DNA of 64,000 bases from Saprospiraceae bacterium (GTDB lineage Bacteria > Bacteroidota > Bacteroidia > Chitinophagales > Saprospiraceae). The stretch lies in contig JALHLK010000004.1 in the NCBI GenBank assembly GCA_022844565.1, forward strand, positions 62,001 through 126,000, in the 5' to 3' direction. The translations under genes were made by a program, and so were the position numbers. The notes beneath the pieces are model-generated. The model was not told the DNA's origin, ran no database searches, and saw only the letters and a program-made list of their open reading frames with translations. This document shows, piece after piece, positions 59,799 through 64,000 of this stretch (position 1 is the stretch's first letter; each line of letters opens with the position of its first letter).

Positions 59799-61604
59799 AT
59801 GACTGAACGGCAATTTATAGAAAACAATAAAGAAGATTGGAAAAAGCTGTCCGCTCTCTTACAAGATACTAATCGGGACGCAGAACGGTTGCACCAATTG
59901 TTTGTGAAAGTTTCAGGAGATTTGTCGTATGCCCAAACTTACTACCCAAAAAGAAATGTAAGATGGTATCTCAATAACTTGGTGGCTCAAGTCTTTGATC
60001 AAATGCGCACCAAGTCGAAATTTGATCTATTTGGTTCATTCAAAAGGTTTTATCAGCGTACCTTGCCAAGAGAAATTTTAAGAAACAAAAATTATTTTGT
60101 CATTTCAATGCTTGTTTTTGTGCTTTCGATGTTTGTGGGTTCGTACAGTACTTTACAAAAGAAAGAATATGTTGTCCAAATTTTAGGTCCTCGCTACATT
60201 GGGATGACAGAAGAAAACATAAAAAACGATGACCCTTTTGCGGTCTACAAGGGTACAGAACAATCAGATATGTTTTTGCAAATTACCTTTAACAATGTCA
60301 GAGTTTCTTTTCTTGCATATGTTTTGGGGGTTTTTGCAGGCCTTGGTACCATAATCATTTTGATCAATAATGGTATAATGGTTGGTGCTTTTCAGACTTT
60401 TTTCTACACAAAAGGGTTATTGTTACCTTCGCTGCTCACCATTTGGGTTCATGGGACCATCGAGATTTTATCCATTATTGTGGCGGGTGCAGCAGGGTTA
60501 ATCTTAGGTAGTCACGTGGCAAATCCTGGGACCTACACCAGAATAGAAAGTTTAAAAATTGGAGCTCGAAGGTCTCTCATTGTCATTTTGAGCACAGTAC
60601 CACTTTTAATCATTGCAGGTTTTTTTGAAGGATTCTTGACCAGGATGACAGACTTACCCGACTTAGTGAAAGTAGGAATTATCGGGTCGTCTTTATTTTT
60701 TATGGTATATATTTATCTAATTTTACCCTATAGATACAGTCAATTTAACGAACTTGCCATGACCGACCACGAAGTCAATGAAATCGTCAATACGGCAGAG
60801 CTAGAAAATTTAAATCAAAATTCATCTTATTTAAAACAAGGATTCATACATTTTGGTGATAATTTCGGAAGGATTTTTAGTACATTGGTTTTTCCCGCAC
60901 TTCTAGTTTTTTCATTGATTTTGTATCACTACATCGATACCTATAAAGATGAAATGGATATCATCAATGTTGATTTTAGTTTTTTTAACCTAAATTTGCC
61001 TAGCATGTTTTTATTTTTATCTGACGTGCTCATTGCATTTATAGGATTGTATATTATGAGATATGCGTTGATGTTTCAAAGAAGCGAAAATTCTAAGTTG
61101 AAAATCGAAGCAACATCTATTCCCCTTTTCTTATTGTTTGCCTTGGTAATTGTGTCTCCTTCTTATATCATACCCAATGAATACGTTGATGATCTTTTGA
61201 TTGTTTTCATCACTCTGCCATTTATCGCAATTTACCTATTTGAATCAGGCCGAAAAGGAGTAAATTCCATTCAAAACACATTTAAAAAGTTGATTAATAA
61301 TTTTCATCGATTTCTTACCATGATGTTAATTGTTTTATTGATTGGATTTTTGTTTTCGATGTTCTGCCAGATTTTAATAAGTCTCATCAAAACCACAGTT
61401 AGTTTTGAAAATATTTTTGGAAACGCAGCCCTCGGAACTATTTACATAGAAGCTATTTTAGAGCGTATTACGATTTTATTATTGATGCCAATTGCTATAT
61501 ATTTATATTATTATAATGTACAAAAGGTTCAAAATGAATATTATGGAGATGATGTAAAACAAAAGGTAAAAGATTTCACCGAACGAGATTTATTAAATAT
61601 TTAA
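59799..61604 (+). CDS. SpoIIM-like membrane protein
   Basis: 601 residues. The stage II sporulation protein M (DUF95) domain fills residues about 80-330: YFVISMLVFVLSMFVGSYS, ITFNNVRVSFLAYVLGVFAG, TIWVHGTIEILSIIVAGAAGLILG. The N-terminal cytoplasmic part (residues 1-75; RQFIENNKEDWKKLSALLQD) is the usual Bacteroidota extension, and the second half adds further membrane segments up to about residue 580. In this phylum it occurs with RDD, DUF4129, DUF4350 and MoxR genes, here all present. The role of the cluster is not established; a membrane-linked MoxR/AAA system is likely. Confidence 0.92.
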   Translation: MTERQFIENNKEDWKKLSALLQDTNRDAERLHQLFVKVSGDLSYAQTYYPKRNVRWYLNNLVAQVFDQMRTKSKFDLFGSFKRFYQRTLPREILRNKNYFVISMLVFVLSMFVGSYSTLQKKEYVVQILGPRYIGMTEENIKNDDPFAVYKGTEQSDMFLQITFNNVRVSFLAYVLGVFAGLGTIIILINNGIMVGAFQTFFYTKGLLLPSLLTIWVHGTIEILSIIVAGAAGLILGSHVANPGTYTRIESLKIGARRSLIVILSTVPLLIIAGFFEGFLTRMTDLPDLVKVGIIGSSLFFMVYIYLILPYRYSQFNELAMTDHEVNEIVNTAELENLNQNSSYLKQGFIHFGDNFGRIFSTLVFPALLVFSLILYHYIDTYKDEMDIINVDFSFFNLNLPSMFLFLSDVLIAFIGLYIMRYALMFQRSENSKLKIEATSIPLFLLFALVIVSPSYIIPNEYVDDLLIVFITLPFIAIYLFESGRKGVNSIQNTFKKLINNFHRFLTMMLIVLLIGFLFSMFCQILISLIKTTVSFENIFGNAALGTIYIEAILERITILLLMPIAIYLYYYNVQKVQNEYYGDDVKQKVKDFTERDLLNI

Positions 61605-61684
61605 TTTAGGAAAAATTGAGAATCTTGCCTTTTTGTAAAAAATGTTTAGCATTATGGTTTCCTTTGTTTAGGTACAAAAAGGTA

Positions 61685-62311
61685 ATGACACTTTCTATAA
61701 TTGGCCATCTTTTGCTCCTTTCTTTTCTTGTAAAAGCGGATACCACTACCATTCAAAATGAAAAATTAATTACTGCGCAACAATTGGAGGAAAGTAAAAA
61801 GGAGCTAAATTTTCTTGACAAAAAAGCAAAAGTTAGATTTAAAAGAAGAGAACCTATAGAATTTGAATCTAACAAAATGGATATGACATTGATACAGTAT
61901 ATCATTATAGCATGTGCAGTACTTTTTATTATTCTAATAGTGGTGAATCAGAGTATAAAAAAAGAGGGGAAAACTAATAAAAATACGGGAGATGACCTTG
62001 ATATAGATGATATCAGCGAAGTCAACCTACATCAACTATTGGAAAGTGCGTTATCAGAAGAAAATTATCGACTCGCCTTGCGTATCAAGTTTTTAATAAT
62101 TTTGCAGACTTTAGAGAAGAAAAAGTTTATTAGATGGAATAAATATAAAACAAATAGAAACTACATTAAAGAAATTCCTGACCTACACAAAGAATCCTTT
62201 AAATCAATAGCATACAATTTTGATCAAATATGGTATGGTAAGACAATTCCAGACAGTGACCAATACCAATCGTTAGCTTTTTATTATGACAAATTTAATG
62301 ATGAGCTATGA
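61685..62311 (+). CDS. DUF4129-type membrane protein
   Basis: About 208 residues from the ATG at 61685, which begins a signal peptide-like helix (MTLSIIGHLLLLSFLVKA); a TTG at 61616 would add 23 residues and is the alternative. One transmembrane segment (YIIIACAVLFIILIVV) separates an external N-terminal part (FKRREPIEFES) from a cytoplasmic DUF4129 domain with HQLLESALSEENYRLALRI and RWNKYKTNRNYIKEI. It overlaps the DUF4350 gene by ATGA. It belongs to the SpoIIM/MoxR cluster, function unknown. Confidence 0.88.
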   Translation: MTLSIIGHLLLLSFLVKADTTTIQNEKLITAQQLEESKKELNFLDKKAKVRFKRREPIEFESNKMDMTLIQYIIIACAVLFIILIVVNQSIKKEGKTNKNTGDDLDIDDISEVNLHQLLESALSEENYRLALRIKFLIILQTLEKKKFIRWNKYKTNRNYIKEIPDLHKESFKSIAYNFDQIWYGKTIPDSDQYQSLAFYYDKFNDEL

Positions 62312-63684
62312 GTAAAGATAGGTTGATATTGCTTTTAACCATCGTTGGGATTATTATTTTGCTTGTAGTAAATCTAGAGATTGTCAAAGAACTTCCAATG
62401 ACATCCAGGCAAAAATATAACGTCAAATCTGAAAATCCTCTAGGCTTATCAGTCCTGTCTAAATCGCTAGAAAAGATATACGGAGGAGAAAATATTAAAG
62501 TCGTAAATTCTCTAAACATATTAGATAGTATATCAGCTGAAAACACCTTACTGATCAGGTTTGGAGATAAGTACGAACCTAGTAATGACGATTTAACCAG
62601 TTTGATCGAAAAAGGACTTCAAGTTATCATTGCTTCAGAGGATGTTTACATGTATGCCGATTCCTTTTCTATCTATACTAAAAGCAGGAATTATAGATAC
62701 AAAGATACATTATCTATCAAACTAAACTTATCAACCATTAATAAAGAGGTAAATACCTTCATAGATACAATGATTACTTACACCCAATCAAAATTGACTT
62801 TGCGTGTTTACAACGAAGAAGTCTCTGAAGCGCTCACTGGGGCAGACACTTTATTAAATCAAGACTCGCTTGAATTAGATAGTGATACACTGTATAATTA
62901 CCAAGAAAGTGATTCGGTAGCAGTAAGTGAAGATGCGACAGATACTTTTGAAGATGATGATTATGATGAATACGATGAAGAAGACTATATTGAAGATGAT
63001 CTAGAATCAGATTCATTGTTTGAGATTTATTATGAAAAGTTGATCACGTCCGACTCCAATCTTATTGCCTTAGAATTGCCTATGAAAAAGGGTAAACTGA
63101 TAGTTCATACTCTACCAAGACTTTTTACCAATTTGAGTGCGCTAAATTCCAAGCTATATCTGGATCATTTTAACTACGTTTTTTCAAGGGTCAAAGCAAA
63201 GAAAGTCATCATATGGAATGAAAATAATATAGTAATTGGCGATCAAAGCAAGTTTAGTGTCTTATTGGAAAATAGGGGATTTCGAGCCGCATATTTTACT
63301 TTATTGGGAGCATTATTGGTTTATATACTTTTTGGTTTTAAACGTAGGATGCGGCCTATCAAATTGATGGTGAATAAGAAGAATACTACCTTAGGATATG
63401 TAGGTATCTTAGCCAGATTATATCAAAGTCAGAAACAGCCGCGCAAATTGATACACCAGATTCAGAAAAATTTTGAGGACTACATTCATTTTCACTACAA
63501 CCTAAAAGATTACAGCTTAGATTTGCTCTCCAAGAAAACTAAAGTTGACATAGTTTTGATAAAATCCATATACAGCGACTTTGATAGACTGGTAAAAACC
63601 AATGATTTTGATGAAGTGATGCTTATCACATTAAATAATAAAATTGCAAATTTTAAAAATCAAGCACATGATAGAAGAAGATAA
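62308..63684 (+). CDS. DUF4350 membrane protein with acidic linker
   Basis: 458 residues. An N-terminal transmembrane segment (about 4-26), then the DUF4350 domain (residues about 30-290): NPLGLSVLSKSLEKIYGGE, LLIRFGDKYEPSNDD and GKLIVHTLPRLFTN. A strongly acidic stretch rich in Asp, Glu and Tyr lies at about residues 205-235, a linker of low complexity. A second membrane segment (AYFTLLGALLVYILFGF) precedes a cytoplasmic tail that includes YSLDLLSKKTKVDI. The stop codon overlaps the MoxR ATPase start by 17 bases. Confidence 0.9.
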   Translation: MSKDRLILLLTIVGIIILLVVNLEIVKELPMTSRQKYNVKSENPLGLSVLSKSLEKIYGGENIKVVNSLNILDSISAENTLLIRFGDKYEPSNDDLTSLIEKGLQVIIASEDVYMYADSFSIYTKSRNYRYKDTLSIKLNLSTINKEVNTFIDTMITYTQSKLTLRVYNEEVSEALTGADTLLNQDSLELDSDTLYNYQESDSVAVSEDATDTFEDDDYDEYDEEDYIEDDLESDSLFEIYYEKLITSDSNLIALELPMKKGKLIVHTLPRLFTNLSALNSKLYLDHFNYVFSRVKAKKVIIWNENNIVIGDQSKFSVLLENRGFRAAYFTLLGALLVYILFGFKRRMRPIKLMVNKKNTTLGYVGILARLYQSQKQPRKLIHQIQKNFEDYIHFHYNLKDYSLDLLSKKTKVDIVLIKSIYSDFDRLVKTNDFDEVMLITLNNKIANFKNQAHDRRR

Positions 63685-64000
63685 TGTTTTAGTGCCGGAA
63701 GATGGACAAGCTATAGAAATAACGCCAAATGAAGAAATCGTAGATATTCCGGAAACTGAAGAAATTGAACAAAGTGTTTCGCCTTTCACTGAAGAAAATG
63801 AATACAATGAGTTGCGTGAAAAACTAGCGCAAGTGATGGCAGAATGTCGAAAAATAGTCGTAGGCCAAGACGATATCGTAGAACTGATGTTGATTTGTTT
63901 GGTTTGTGAAGGTCATATTTTATTAGAAGGTGTACCAGGGGTTGCCAAAACATTGGTGGCTAAGACATTTGCAAAAACGATTGACTCAGAATTTTCTAGA
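63668..64000 (+). CDS. MoxR family AAA ATPase, N-terminal part
   Basis: Begins at the ATG at 63668 and is cut by the right edge after 111 codons. After an acidic extension (about residues 1-50, low similarity), the MoxR core starts: KIVVGQDDIVELMLICLVCEG, HILLEGVPGVAKTLVAKTFA with the Walker A motif GVPGVAKT. Walker B and the sensor regions lie outside. MoxR ATPases act as chaperone-like factors on VWA/DUF58 proteins, usually encoded next; that gene would lie beyond the window. The 17-base overlap with DUF4350 fits one operon. Confidence 0.93.
   Translation, partial: MIEEDNVLVPEDGQAIEITPNEEIVDIPETEEIEQSVSPFTEENEYNELREKLAQVMAECRKIVVGQDDIVELMLICLVCEGHILLEGVPGVAKTLVAKTFAKTIDSEFSR

Overview
The window is AT-rich chromosomal DNA from a member of the Bacteroidota, most likely of the Saprospiria. 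I infer this from gldD and gldE next to ssb, secreted proteins with type A and type B C-terminal sorting domains of the type IX secretion system (T9SS), many lipoproteins with a Cys lipobox, Bacteroidota-type promoters (TTTG, about 20 bases, TAnnTTTG) and the RDD / SpoIIM / DUF4129 / DUF4350 / MoxR cluster. No rRNA, tRNA, CRISPR array, phage or complete insertion sequence was recognised.

Layout. 1-3.0 kb: start of a SurA-like foldase gene, then the leftward ssb-gldE-gldD cluster. 3.3-7.2 kb: NhaD-type antiporter, polyprenyl diphosphate synthase, and a zinc/manganese ABC permease fused to a DtxR-like metal sensor. 7.3-10.5 kb: a carbohydrate-type set (Gfo/Idh/MocA oxidoreductase, FGE-fold protein, sugar isomerase-like TIM barrel). 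10.5-15.7 kb: two tandemly duplicated PKD-domain adhesin-like T9SS proteins, each followed by a copy of the same ~210-base intergenic repeat. 15.9-28 kb: GIY-YIG protein, M1 aminopeptidase, YceI, fmt, thioredoxin-like protein, a Cys-rich secreted protein, a lipoprotein with an M4 metalloprotease, a GT9 glycosyltransferase and a DUF4920 lipoprotein. 28.4-32.4 kb: the four-gene Anbu proteasome-like operon. 32.5-43.3 kb: GNAT, outer membrane barrel, desaturase, a T9SS TIM-barrel-like protein, SRPBCC protein, M23 peptidase, alaS, HAD hydrolase and a CAT-like acetyltransferase. 43.5-49.1 kb: an Nramp-like transporter without the usual metal motif, asparaginase, cutC, a helically phased GTTAA array, a HepT/MntA-type toxin-antitoxin pair and a PLP decarboxylase. 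49.1-54.7 kb: trkH-trkA, alpha-L-fucosidase, obgE-adk. 54.9-56.6 kb: an accessory island with parD, a broken parE, and a leucine-rich-repeat gene packaged like an integron gene cassette. 56.8-64 kb: a zinc-dependent phospholipase C-like protein and the RDD/SpoIIM/DUF4129/DUF4350/MoxR cluster, which runs off the window.

The most unusual items are non-coding or accessory: a pair of 165-base MITE-like elements 21 kb apart in opposite orientation; the integron-like cassette whose 5' core site is an exact 10-base complement of the R'' end of its attC-like hairpin; the parE toxin with an in-frame stop beside an intact antitoxin; the GTTAA array with 9-10 base periodicity; and the gene-plus-3'-repeat tandem duplication. 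All calls were made by reading; no database search was run.
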